8,895 bases of DNA from an uncultured Clostridia bacterium (lineage in GTDB: Bacteria; Bacillota; Clostridia; TANB77; CAG-508), in NCBI GenBank assembly GCA_947625565.1, contig CANQOU010000044.1, positions 1 to 8,895 on the forward strand, written 5' to 3'. Made by a program: the position numbers and the translations under genes. This document shows positions 1 to 5,738 of this stretch, piece after piece; within the stretch, counting starts at the first letter, position 1, and the number at the start of each line of letters is the position of its first letter. The notes under the pieces were generated by a model. It was not told the origin of the DNA. It worked only from the letters and a program-made list of their open reading frames with translations, and did no database searches.

Positions 1-415
1 AAATATTTTTGAACCCAAAACGCCATTACATGATGGAGCAGTAATTATTAGTAATAACAAAATAGCAGCGGCAGCATGTGTATTGCCTTTAGCAGATGAT
101 GTAGATATTGCAAAAGGACTGGGAACAAGGCATAGGGCAGCTATAGGGATTTCAAAAGAATCAGACGCAATAACAGTTGTAATATCAGAAGAAACAGGAA
201 AAATATCTGTTGCAAAAGATGGCACACTGATTATGGATGTTAGAGAAGATGTCTTAAAGAAAATCTTAATTAGTAATATTGTTACTAAAAGATTTGCAAT
301 AAATCATATTCCTGCAAAAGATAAATTTGCAAAATTAAAAAACAATTTGAAAAAAGAGAAGAAAGATAATGAAAAAATTGAAAATGAAATAAAGAGGGAA
401 TCTACAGAAAAATAG
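1..415 (+). CDS. cdaA: Diadenylate cyclase CdaA (DacA), 3' part only
   Basis: The gene enters from the left edge, with its reading frame at base 2 onward. It encodes the C-terminal half of a DAC domain, which condenses two ATP into cyclic di-AMP at the inner face of the membrane. Both signature motifs are visible: DGA within PLHDGAVI (bases 23-46) and RHR within GTRHRAA (bases 128-136), followed by the conserved SEETG stretch (from about base 185). CdaA normally has N-terminal membrane helices; these lie outside the window. The last 30 or so residues form a Lys/Glu-rich, probably disordered or helical tail. An in-frame TTG at base 83 is internal, because the DGA motif is upstream of it. The stop codon overlaps the truA Shine-Dalgarno, so the two genes are probably cotranscribed and translationally coupled. 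In many Bacillota cdaR follows cdaA; here it does not. Family identity is very secure. Confidence 0.95.
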   Translation, partial: NIFEPKTPLHDGAVIISNNKIAAAACVLPLADDVDIAKGLGTRHRAAIGISKESDAITVVISEETGKISVAKDGTLIMDVREDVLKKILISNIVTKRFAINHIPAKDKFAKLKNNLKKEKKDNEKIENEIKRESTEK

Positions 416-422
416 AGGTTAT

Positions 423-1179
423 ATGCGAAATATAAAATTAGTTATTGAATATGATGGAAAAGAATTCAATCGGTTGGCAGAAACAACCTAATAAATTAAA
501 TATACAAGGAAATATTGAAAAAGCAATTTATAAAATAACAGGGGAGGAAGTAGAATTACTTGCATCAGGACGAACAGATGCTGGAGTACATGCTTTTGGG
601 CAAGTAGCTAATTTTAAAACTAATTCTCAAATTCCTATTGAAAAAATTCCAATTGCTTTAAATACAAATTTAAAAAAAAGTATACGTATACTACAAGCAG
701 AAGAAGTTAAAGGAAGCTTCCATAGTAGACTTTCATGTAAAAGAAAAACATATAGATATGTAATCAATAATTCACCAAATGGTACAGCAATTTATCGTAA
801 CTTAGAAACAAATATTTCTGAGAAATTAGATGTTTCAAAGATGAAAGAAGCAATTAAATACTTTATTGGTGAACATGATTTCAAAGCTTTTAAGGCAAGT
901 GGAACAAGCAGTAAAAGTAGTGTAAGAACAATTTATGAGGCAACAGTATATAAAAAAGACGATAGAATTTATATTGAATTAACAGGAAATGGATTTTTAT
1001 ATAATATGGTTCGTATTATTGCTGGAACATTAGTAGAAGTGGGGAAATGTAAGATAAGACCAGAGGAAATTCCAAGTATTATACAATCAAAAGACCGTAC
1101 AAAAGCTGGAAAAACTTTACCTCCACAGGGACTTTATTTAGTAAAAGTAGAATATGATAAAAAAGATTTGCAAAAATAA
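423..1179 (+). CDS. truA: tRNA pseudouridine(38-40) synthase TruA, frameshifted at about base 471
   Basis: TruA converts uridines 38-40 in the tRNA anticodon arm to pseudouridine. The natural start is the ATG at 423, 3-4 bases after an AGAGGT Shine-Dalgarno (414-419) that overlaps the cdaA stop. It gives the expected first strand and YDG turn (MRNIKLVIEYDGKEFN). After base 470 this frame reads into TAA at 489-491 (22 codons), while the next frame continues with GWQKQPNKLNIQG. One extra base among 468-471 (C471 is the simplest choice) explains this; removing it restores a 251-residue protein of normal TruA length. The catalytic Asp sits in SGRTDAGVHA (D53 of the restored protein), and later conserved stretches such as GNGFLYNMVRIIAGTLVEVG are intact, as is the end of the protein. 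The TTG at 445 or the ATGs at 451/454 would give a product lacking the first beta strand, so they are not good starts. This is either a sequencing/assembly indel or a recent inactivation. Confidence 0.9.
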
Positions 1180-1194
1180 CTGCAAGTCTTTTTT
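1163..1194 (+). terminator. Intrinsic terminator of cdaA-truA
   Basis: AAGATTTGCA (1163-1172) pairs with TGCAAGTCTT (1181-1190), ten pairs with one G-U, around an 8-base loop that contains the truA stop codon. A run of T follows (to 1194). It separates truA from the next gene. Confidence 0.85.
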
Positions 1195-1220
1195 CACATT
1201 TAAATATTATAAGACATAAT
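1193..1220 (+). promoter_or_regulatory. Possible sigma-A promoter for the DUF2651-like gene
   Basis: TTCACA (1193-1198) lies 16 bases before CATAAT (1215-1220). The match is moderate and the flank is very AT-rich, so other -10 choices exist. A promoter is expected here because the preceding transcript ends at a terminator. Confidence 0.4.
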
Positions 1221-1249
1221 ATATATAAAAATAGTAAAGGAGAAAAATT

Positions 1250-1648
1250 ATGAATACATTGTTAATATTTTTTGCTCTTCCAATAGCAGTAATTATTTTT
1301 TCTATTATTTTACAAAAACTTTTTAAATGTCCTTTCATAGTAGCAAGTATTATATTTGCCATATTCTTAATTGTTGCAGTTGTAATTGGAACTTTTGAAG
1401 CTGTAATTGCAGCAATTGCATATACGTTGTTATCACTGCTTACAGCATACATTGTGATGTTACTTTGCAGAATAAACTGGAATAGAGATACTCAAAATGA
1501 TGTTACTGTAATCAATAATAATAATTCTAATGGAAGCACATGTTCTTGCAATCAAAATGATAATAATACTATTACAGTATCTGCTAATATTCAACCAACA
1601 AATAATTCTAATGGTAGAGCAGGCAGATTTTACGGAACATATAGATAA
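1250..1648 (+). CDS. Small membrane protein, DUF2651-like, with Asn-rich tail
   Basis: This 132-residue protein starts at ATG 1250, 7 bases after AAAGGAG (1236-1242). Residues 1-73 are almost wholly hydrophobic and fit three membrane helices (about 3-21, 28-48 and 51-73). The pattern MNxLLIFF-LP near the start and the IAYTLLSLLTA stretch near the end of the third helix resemble the DUF2651 (YbeF-like) family of unknown function. That assignment rests on remembered pattern only. The remainder (about 74-132) is polar, with Asn runs, a Cys-Ser-Cys at 98-100 and two copies of NNSNG. It ends in a Gly/Arg/Tyr-rich segment. The tail is probably soluble and flexible; which side of the membrane it faces cannot be told. 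No function is proposed. The next gene has its own promoter, so the two need not act together. Confidence 0.75.
   Translation: MNTLLIFFALPIAVIIFSIILQKLFKCPFIVASIIFAIFLIVAVVIGTFEAVIAAIAYTLLSLLTAYIVMLLCRINWNRDTQNDVTVINNNNSNGSTCSCNQNDNNTITVSANIQPTNNSNGRAGRFYGTYR
1520..1614 (+). repeat. In-frame 14-bp direct repeat in the Asn-rich tail
   Basis: AATAATTCTAATGG occurs at 1520-1533 and again at 1601-1614. The copies are 81 bases apart, exactly 27 codons, so both encode the same NNSNG peptide. Confidence 0.7.
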
Positions 1649-1652
1649 ATTA

Positions 1653-1681
1653 TTGAAAAATTTTTTCCTTTGTGATATGAT
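1653..1681 (+). promoter_or_regulatory. Strong sigma-A promoter of the metal exporter gene
   Basis: TTGAAA (1653-1658), a 17-base spacer, then TATGAT (1676-1681) preceded by TGA, an extended -10. Transcription should start near 1688, leaving a leader of only about 20 bases. That is too short for a yybP-ykoY (manganese) riboswitch, so any metal control would have to act at the promoter or on the protein. Confidence 0.8.
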
Positions 1682-1707
1682 ATACGCATACATAAAGGAG
1701 AAGAGTT

Positions 1708-2562
1708 ATGTTAGAAATAATACGAGATACGTTAATAGATGGTATAAGATTACTGCCATTTTTGTTTATTACATATTTGTTGATGGAATATATAGAACAC
1801 AAAATGGCAGAAAAATCTAAAAAAGCAATCCAAAAATCTGGTAAATTAGGGCCAGTAATAGGTGGAATATTGGGAATTTTTCCACAATGTGGATTTTCAG
1901 TGTCTGCTACAAATTTATATGCAGGACGTGTTATTACATTAGGCACTTTGATTAGTGTATATCTATCAACATCAGATGAAATGTTACCCATTTTAATATC
2001 AGAAGCAGTAGAACCAATCATTATTATAAAAATACTAGCAATAAAACTTATAATTGGAATGATAGCTGGTTTACTTATAGATTTTATATATAATTTAAGA
2101 CCGAATAAATCAGAAAAAAATGAAATTGGGCATCTTTGTGAAGAAGAACATTGTCATTGTGATAAAGAAGGAATATTAAAATCAGCATTAAATCATACAA
2201 TCCATATTTTTGCATTTATTTTAATAGTAACATTTATTATAAATATATTTGTACATTTTATAGGAGAAGAAACAATAGAGAAATTCTTATTAAATAAACC
2301 AATATTAGGACCAATGATATCAGCTTTAATAGGTTTAATTCCAAATTGTGCAGCATCTGTTATTATTACAAATATGTATATAGAAAATGTTATATCTGTT
2401 GCAAGCTTAATTGCAGGTTTATTAACAGGTGCAGGAGTTGGAATAGCAGTATTATTAAAAACAAATAAGAATTTGAAACAAAATCTACTAATAATTGGCT
2501 TGTTATATGCAATAGGAGTAATATCTGGAATTTTATTACAATTTATTGGGATACAAATATAA
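1708..2562 (+). CDS. Putative manganese/heavy-metal exporter (ArsP_2-like, formerly 'arsenic efflux protein')
   Basis: A 284-residue polytopic membrane protein that starts at ATG 1708 behind AAAGGAG (1694-1700). It consists of two homologous halves. Residues 48-96 (GPVIGGILGIFPQCG, then NLYAGRVITLGTLIS) repeat as 201-250 (GPMISALIGLIPNCA, then NMYIENVISVASLIA). Each half carries a Pro-Gln/Asn-Cys motif (C61 and C214) in a membrane segment. This layout matches the putative 10-TM heavy-metal exporter family (Pfam ArsP_2), which is also named putative manganese transporter. The loop between the halves is rich in metal ligands: HLCEEEHCHC at 142-151. From the family, the role is inferred to be export of a divalent or heavy metal; the actual substrate cannot be read from the sequence. 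The gene is bounded by its own promoter and a terminator, so it is monocistronic. The family call is fairly sure, the substrate is not. Confidence 0.85.
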   Translation: MLEIIRDTLIDGIRLLPFLFITYLLMEYIEHKMAEKSKKAIQKSGKLGPVIGGILGIFPQCGFSVSATNLYAGRVITLGTLISVYLSTSDEMLPILISEAVEPIIIIKILAIKLIIGMIAGLLIDFIYNLRPNKSEKNEIGHLCEEEHCHCDKEGILKSALNHTIHIFAFILIVTFIINIFVHFIGEETIEKFLLNKPILGPMISALIGLIPNCAASVIITNMYIENVISVASLIAGLLTGAGVGIAVLLKTNKNLKQNLLIIGLLYAIGVISGILLQFIGIQI

Positions 2563-2593
2563 AAGAAACTACATTTTGAAGTAGTTTCTTTTT
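2561..2593. terminator. Bidirectional terminator between convergent genes
   Basis: AAAGAAACTAC (2562-2572) pairs perfectly with GTAGTTTCTTT (2581-2591) around an 8-base loop. A T run follows on the + strand, and an A run before the stem gives a T run on the - strand. It should end both the exporter gene and the convergent ATPase gene that stops at 2598. Confidence 0.88.
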
Positions 2594-2597
2594 ATTC

Positions 2598-4928
2598 TTA
2601 GTTTTCTGAATTCTTTTTCTTTAAGTTCACAACAATAGCATCTTCATTATCAAATAAATATTTTGAATCTGTATTATCTGTTTGAACTGGATCAAATTCG
2701 TTACGACTATCTAAGAAGTCTAATTTATTAGGATTGAATTTTGTTTTTGGTTTACCATTTTCATAATCTTCTGTTGTAGTTGTAACACCATCTGAAAATT
2801 TACCAAAATCAAATTTTTTAATTTTTTGTGGTTCCTTATATTTACTATCTAGGTATGTCATCTTACCCATACCTACAAAAGGTTTACCATTATCATTACG
2901 TATTTTATATGCGCAGTCTGTTTGACCAAAGTATTGTAATTTTCCAGCTAAGAAATTTTTAATCCATTTCCAATCAACATCACCATGTTTTGAATCATAT
3001 TCATTTGTCTTAAAGTCAATTGTACTTTTAAATCTCCACTCTCTATGCTCTCCAAATTCAAATTCCCACCATCTTAAATCATCCTCAGATGCACCACCTG
3101 TAAAGATTTTATTAGGACAGTTAGCTAAAATAGTTTCACGGTAATTTTCTTGTGCTGTAGCAGGATTTAATTGTGATAAATTCTGTGCAGTTATTATGCT
3201 ACCTACTCTATATTTTCTAAACATTGTAAATATTGGCTCAGTTGATTTTCCAATAAACTCTGGAAATTCATCAATATACAAGAAGTGTGGCACACGAGAA
3301 TTTTCTGTTCCAGGTCTTCTTAAAACTGCATTTTCTAAAGAGTTTAAGAAAAATAATCCAAAAGCTTTATGACTATTAACACCTAGATCTCCTCTTCTTG
3401 TACAAACAAAAGTTATTTCACCATTAGCTAATATATTGTCAAAATTTATATTGTTATGTCTGTTACAAAGGATAGATTTAACACCATCTAATCTTAACAA
3501 ATTGTCTAGTTGAGAAACTGCTGCAAAGATAGATTTTTCTGTAAAATCTTTTCCAGAACCTGTTTTATAGAAATTCTTTTTGAAATATGCAAGCTGCACA
3601 GAGTATTTTTCTTTTAAATTTTCATCATGTGCTAATATCTCACACATTTTTTCTACTAATTCAAAGTTAGTAAACATCATTAGCATATCTTCCAAGTTTG
3701 GCAAGTTTCCTTCATTCATACGAGGATACATTTCTTTAAGCAAAATTGAAACATTTTCAATAGCTTGAATTGCTGTATCTTCACGATATGTTTCTTGTGA
3801 TTGATAATGAACATCATTATACATTGCTTTTAGTGAAGAAGAAATTGTAGTTGCAATTTTATATGGATCATCATATACAAAAGGGTTTATTCCAATTGAA
3901 TTCATATCAGAAGGGTCTATAATATTACATTTAAAACCGAAGTTTTTTGCAACTTCTGCCATATGTATACAAAGATCTTTATCGGGAGACATAACAGTAA
4001 CTCCACAATCTTTGTAGACTAGCTCAGGTGTATCTGATAAAATCATTTTTTTCATATATGTTTTAAAAACTGTTTCTTTTCCATATGCTGGTGTTAACAT
4101 ATTTAAATTAAAATTATCATTTAAATAGTCATTATTATATGGTTTATTTAATACTGCAATACGTGTTTTTAATGCAGTATAACCCATCTCTTTTGAAACT
4201 TCATGAAAGAAGAATTTTCTTTCTAGGTCTCTTGCAATAAAAGGTTCAAATACTAAAGCCGTTTTACCACTACCAGAACCACCACATACAAGTGTTGCTT
4301 GAAATCTAGATAATTCTGGCATGACTGCAGTTTTACCAGTTTCAGAATCTTTGAACATAAATAATTCACAAGTAAATGGCCCATGTCCAACTTTAGTGTC
4401 TGATAAATTTATTCCAGGATAATCCCAAATTGATTTTCTATGGTCAAGGCTATCATTAACTGTAAAATACAAAAAGTTAAATATTCTATATGCAATTGCA
4501 ATAGGTATAAATATAGCGATTGAAGTAAGTGCTGGTCTAAATAGTTCTGAAAAGTTTGTAACTAAATCTTCATATCCAGGTACTGAAACTAAGAAAAGCC
4601 AAATTCCCATATTTAGCCATTGCACAAACATAGAGGCAGCTATAATACCTAGAAGAATTATATAAATATAAAATATTTTAATTTTCTGGTTTTTTGATGT
4701 AGAGAATTCTGAAGGGACAGAAAACGCATAAGCTAAGCAAGGACAAGCAAGTGCAAAGCAATATTGTACAGGACCCCAATAAGAATATGATACACCAGTA
4801 AAAATAATCAATAAAATTTCTACAAATCTATCAACTGCTAGATAAATTGTAATCAAAGTTAGAATATATGTAGCAAAGTTATTACGGGTAGTATTTAATT
4901 TCTTTAAAAATTTATCAATAAATTTCAT
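2598..4928 (-). CDS. Solitary VirD4/TraG-type coupling ATPase (TraM recognition domain)
   Basis: A 776-residue membrane-anchored P-loop ATPase of the type IV coupling protein class, which in conjugation systems delivers substrate DNA or protein to the secretion channel. The N-terminal 160 residues hold about four to five membrane helices (18-43, 53-71, 84-104, possibly 105-116, 131-155). The Walker A is GGSGSGKT (216-223), the Walker B is FLYIDEF (549-555, D553/E554), and SIITAQN (577-583) matches the conserved Gln motif of VirD4 proteins. The region from about 545 to 690 corresponds to the TraG/TraM recognition domain. About 70 residues more than usual lie between Walker A and the segment PDKDLCIHMAEVAKNFGF (315-332), which stands where VirD4 proteins usually have DPKGE. 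The C-terminus (about 695-776) is polar and low in complexity. The start ATG has AAAGGA upstream on the - strand (4937-4942), and a good promoter precedes it. No relaxase, VirB4 or other transfer gene is in the window. Its cellular role is unknown. Confidence 0.88.
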   Translation of the reverse strand: MKFIDKFLKKLNTTRNNFATYILTLITIYLAVDRFVEILLIIFTGVSYSYWGPVQYCFALACPCLAYAFSVPSEFSTSKNQKIKIFYIYIILLGIIAASMFVQWLNMGIWLFLVSVPGYEDLVTNFSELFRPALTSIAIFIPIAIAYRIFNFLYFTVNDSLDHRKSIWDYPGINLSDTKVGHGPFTCELFMFKDSETGKTAVMPELSRFQATLVCGGSGSGKTALVFEPFIARDLERKFFFHEVSKEMGYTALKTRIAVLNKPYNNDYLNDNFNLNMLTPAYGKETVFKTYMKKMILSDTPELVYKDCGVTVMSPDKDLCIHMAEVAKNFGFKCNIIDPSDMNSIGINPFVYDDPYKIATTISSSLKAMYNDVHYQSQETYREDTAIQAIENVSILLKEMYPRMNEGNLPNLEDMLMMFTNFELVEKMCEILAHDENLKEKYSVQLAYFKKNFYKTGSGKDFTEKSIFAAVSQLDNLLRLDGVKSILCNRHNNINFDNILANGEITFVCTRRGDLGVNSHKAFGLFFLNSLENAVLRRPGTENSRVPHFLYIDEFPEFIGKSTEPIFTMFRKYRVGSIITAQNLSQLNPATAQENYRETILANCPNKIFTGGASEDDLRWWEFEFGEHREWRFKSTIDFKTNEYDSKHGDVDWKWIKNFLAGKLQYFGQTDCAYKIRNDNGKPFVGMGKMTYLDSKYKEPQKIKKFDFGKFSDGVTTTTEDYENGKPKTKFNPNKLDFLDSRNEFDPVQTDNTDSKYLFDNEDAIVVNLKKKNSEN

Positions 4929-4966
4929 TCCATTAGTCCTTTCTATAATTTAAAACATTCATATAT

Positions 4967-4995
4967 ATTATCCTACAAAATTCCTAAAAAATCAA
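4967..4995 (-). promoter_or_regulatory. Sigma-A promoter of the coupling ATPase gene
   Basis: On the - strand, TTGATT (4995 to 4990), a 17-base spacer and GATAAT (4972 to 4967). Transcription should start near 4960. The -35 box lies inside the loop of the inverted repeat 4981-5007, so a protein bound to that repeat would be expected to affect this promoter. Confidence 0.7.
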
Positions 4996-5007
4996 GTCTT
5001 TTAGGAA
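4981..5007. repeat. Perfect 9-bp inverted repeat in divergent promoter region; candidate operator
   Basis: TTCCTAAAA (4981-4989) and TTTTAGGAA (4999-5007) are exact reverse complements around a 9-base centre. The repeat contains the -35 box of the leftward promoter and reaches the expected -35 position of the rightward one. No T run follows on either strand, so it does not look like a terminator. A dimeric regulator binding here could control both directions; that is inference. Confidence 0.55.
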
Positions 5008-5027
5008 TAATTTTTATAGTTTGCACA

Positions 5028-5033
5028 TATAAT
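5028..5033 (+). promoter_or_regulatory. -10 element for the DUF2508-bofA pair
   Basis: A consensus TATAAT (5028-5033) lies 27 bases before the start codon at 5061. No good -35 box is found 16-18 bases upstream (GAATAA or similar at about 5005), so the promoter may be weak or need an activator. The right arm of the inverted repeat ends at this -35 position. Confidence 0.5.
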
Positions 5034-5060
5034 AGTGATAAATCAATTTGAGGTGGTTTT

Positions 5061-5348
5061 ATGCAGGAAATTTATAGAAAAGATGAGCTAATGGTGGAAA
5101 GGACAGAACTAGATAATGATGCAGAACTTATATGTCATATTATAAGAACAAGAAAAGACTTGGAATTTGCAAATAAAAATTATGAATTTGCTGATTCTGA
5201 TTTAATTGATTATTATATATATCAGATAAAAGCTAATCAAGCAAAATTGGATTATTTAATTAAAATGGCTAAGGTAAAAGGCTTAAATGTTAATTTCATA
5301 AAAGATATGGAATATGAATTTTTAGAGAAAGACCAAGAAGTAATTTAA
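5061..5348 (+). CDS. DUF2508 family protein (YaaL-like)
   Basis: A 95-residue soluble, charged and mostly helical protein without membrane segments or cysteine clusters (one Cys, C25). It starts at ATG 5061 behind GAGGTGG (5050-5056). The stretch DLEFANKNYEFADSDLIDYY (33-52), followed by IYQIKANQAKLDYLIKMAK, fits the DUF2508 family, whose Bacillus subtilis member is YaaL. Function is unknown. The strongest support is context: the next gene is bofA, and yaaL-bofA adjacency is known from B. subtilis, where recR precedes yaaL. Here recR is absent and a divergent coupling ATPase gene stands upstream instead. The spacer to bofA holds a strong hairpin. Confidence 0.8.
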   Translation: MQEIYRKDELMVERTELDNDAELICHIIRTRKDLEFANKNYEFADSDLIDYYIYQIKANQAKLDYLIKMAKVKGLNVNFIKDMEYEFLEKDQEVI

Positions 5349-5358
5349 GACATATTTG

Positions 5359-5410
5359 TCCCTCTTTTGCATAGTAATAGTAATAGATATATTGCAAAGA
5401 GGGGTTTTTT
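5359..5410 (+). terminator. Terminator-like hairpin enclosing the bofA ribosome binding site
   Basis: The 5' arm 5359-5371 (CCCTCTTTTGCA from 5360) pairs with the 3' arm 5393-5404 (TGCAAAGAGGGG), about 12 pairs with one bulged T, around a 21-base loop. Six T follow directly (5405-5410), then the bofA ATG (5411). The 3' arm contains the only Shine-Dalgarno for bofA (GAGGGG, 5399-5404). The structure can act as an intrinsic terminator, or, on read-through RNA, hide the ribosome binding site. The loop carries the tandem hexamer TAGTAA. Confidence 0.75.
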
Positions 5411-5671
5411 ATGAATGCTAGCATTATTACATATTTAGCATGTATTTGTTTTTTATTTTTATTTGGTAGAATTTTTATTGTCCCATTAAAGAAGATTTTA
5501 AAATTAGTGTTAAATTCTGTATTAGGAGGACTAGTAATTTTTATTATCAATTTCGTAGGTGCAAGCTTTGGCTTTCATGTAGGATTAAATGTCTTCACAA
5601 GTATTTTAGTAGGGCTGTTAGGACTACCTGGAGCTGTAATATTGATAATTGTTAAATTATTGATAGGATAA
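5411..5671 (+). CDS. bofA: BofA family protein (pro-sigma-K processing inhibitor family)
   Basis: An 86-residue, almost entirely hydrophobic membrane protein with about two to three membrane helices. Family marks are visible: P25-LKK followed by K31-LVLNS (N35, S36), the GLN segment at 58-60, and the C-terminal LVGLLGLPGAVILI (66-79). In Bacillus, BofA sits in the mother-cell-side membrane around the forespore, where it holds the SpoIVFB protease inactive until sigma-K processing is needed. BofA also occurs in clostridia, where its role is less clear. The ATG is six bases after GAGGGG, and that Shine-Dalgarno is the 3' arm of a terminator-like hairpin, so expression is probably kept low or conditional. 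No U-tract terminator follows on this strand; the hairpin at 5689-5716 is oriented for glmS. Confidence 0.88.
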   Translation: MNASIITYLACICFLFLFGRIFIVPLKKILKLVLNSVLGGLVIFIINFVGASFGFHVGLNVFTSILVGLLGLPGAVILIIVKLLIG

Positions 5672-5679
5672 ATATTTGA

Positions 5680-5716
5680 AAATAAAAAAGAGGATTTCAT
5701 ATAATAGAAATCCTCT
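5680..5716 (-). terminator. Intrinsic terminator of glmS
   Basis: AGAGGATTTC (5689-5698) and GAAATCCTCT (5707-5716) form a perfect 10-bp stem with an 8-base loop. The A run at 5680-5688 reads as a T run on the - strand after the stem, so the terminator is oriented for glmS. It lies 22 bases past the glmS stop. Confidence 0.85.
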
Positions 5717-5738
5717 GAAATATAATAAAAATTATCAT

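Noticed and set aside
445..471. TTG 445 or ATG 451/454 as the true truA start
   Set aside because: The ATG at 423 gives the conserved N-terminal strand and YDG motif and has a Shine-Dalgarno; the later starts would remove them.
1207..1452. Open frame on the - strand across the DUF2651-like gene
   Set aside because: It overlaps a better supported + strand gene with a good ribosome binding site, and the peptide looks like an antisense shadow of AT-rich codons.
1649..1707. Metal riboswitch (yybP-ykoY type) before the exporter
   Set aside because: The promoter leaves only about 20 bases of leader, and no conserved riboswitch motif is present.
1460..2021. Two further - strand frames and a + strand frame (1530-1820) across the small membrane protein and exporter start
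   Set aside because: They have no ribosome binding site and no recognisable motifs, and they lie in the shadow of genes whose starts are clear.
3580..3768. Small + strand frame inside the coupling ATPase gene
   Set aside because: Antisense to conserved ATPase sequence; no promoter or ribosome binding site seen.
2598..4928. Boundary of an integrated conjugative element around the coupling ATPase
   Set aside because: No integrase, tRNA, relaxase or flanking direct repeats are visible, and housekeeping genes lie close on both sides.
5372..5386. Alternating TAG/TAA stop codons in the hairpin loop as a deliberate translation stop
   Set aside because: They are not in frame with the upstream gene, which has already ended; a short TAGTAA tandem repeat explains them.
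5296..5550. - strand frame across the DUF2508-bofA junction
   Set aside because: It crosses the hairpin and the bofA start in antisense, and its peptide is low-complexity.
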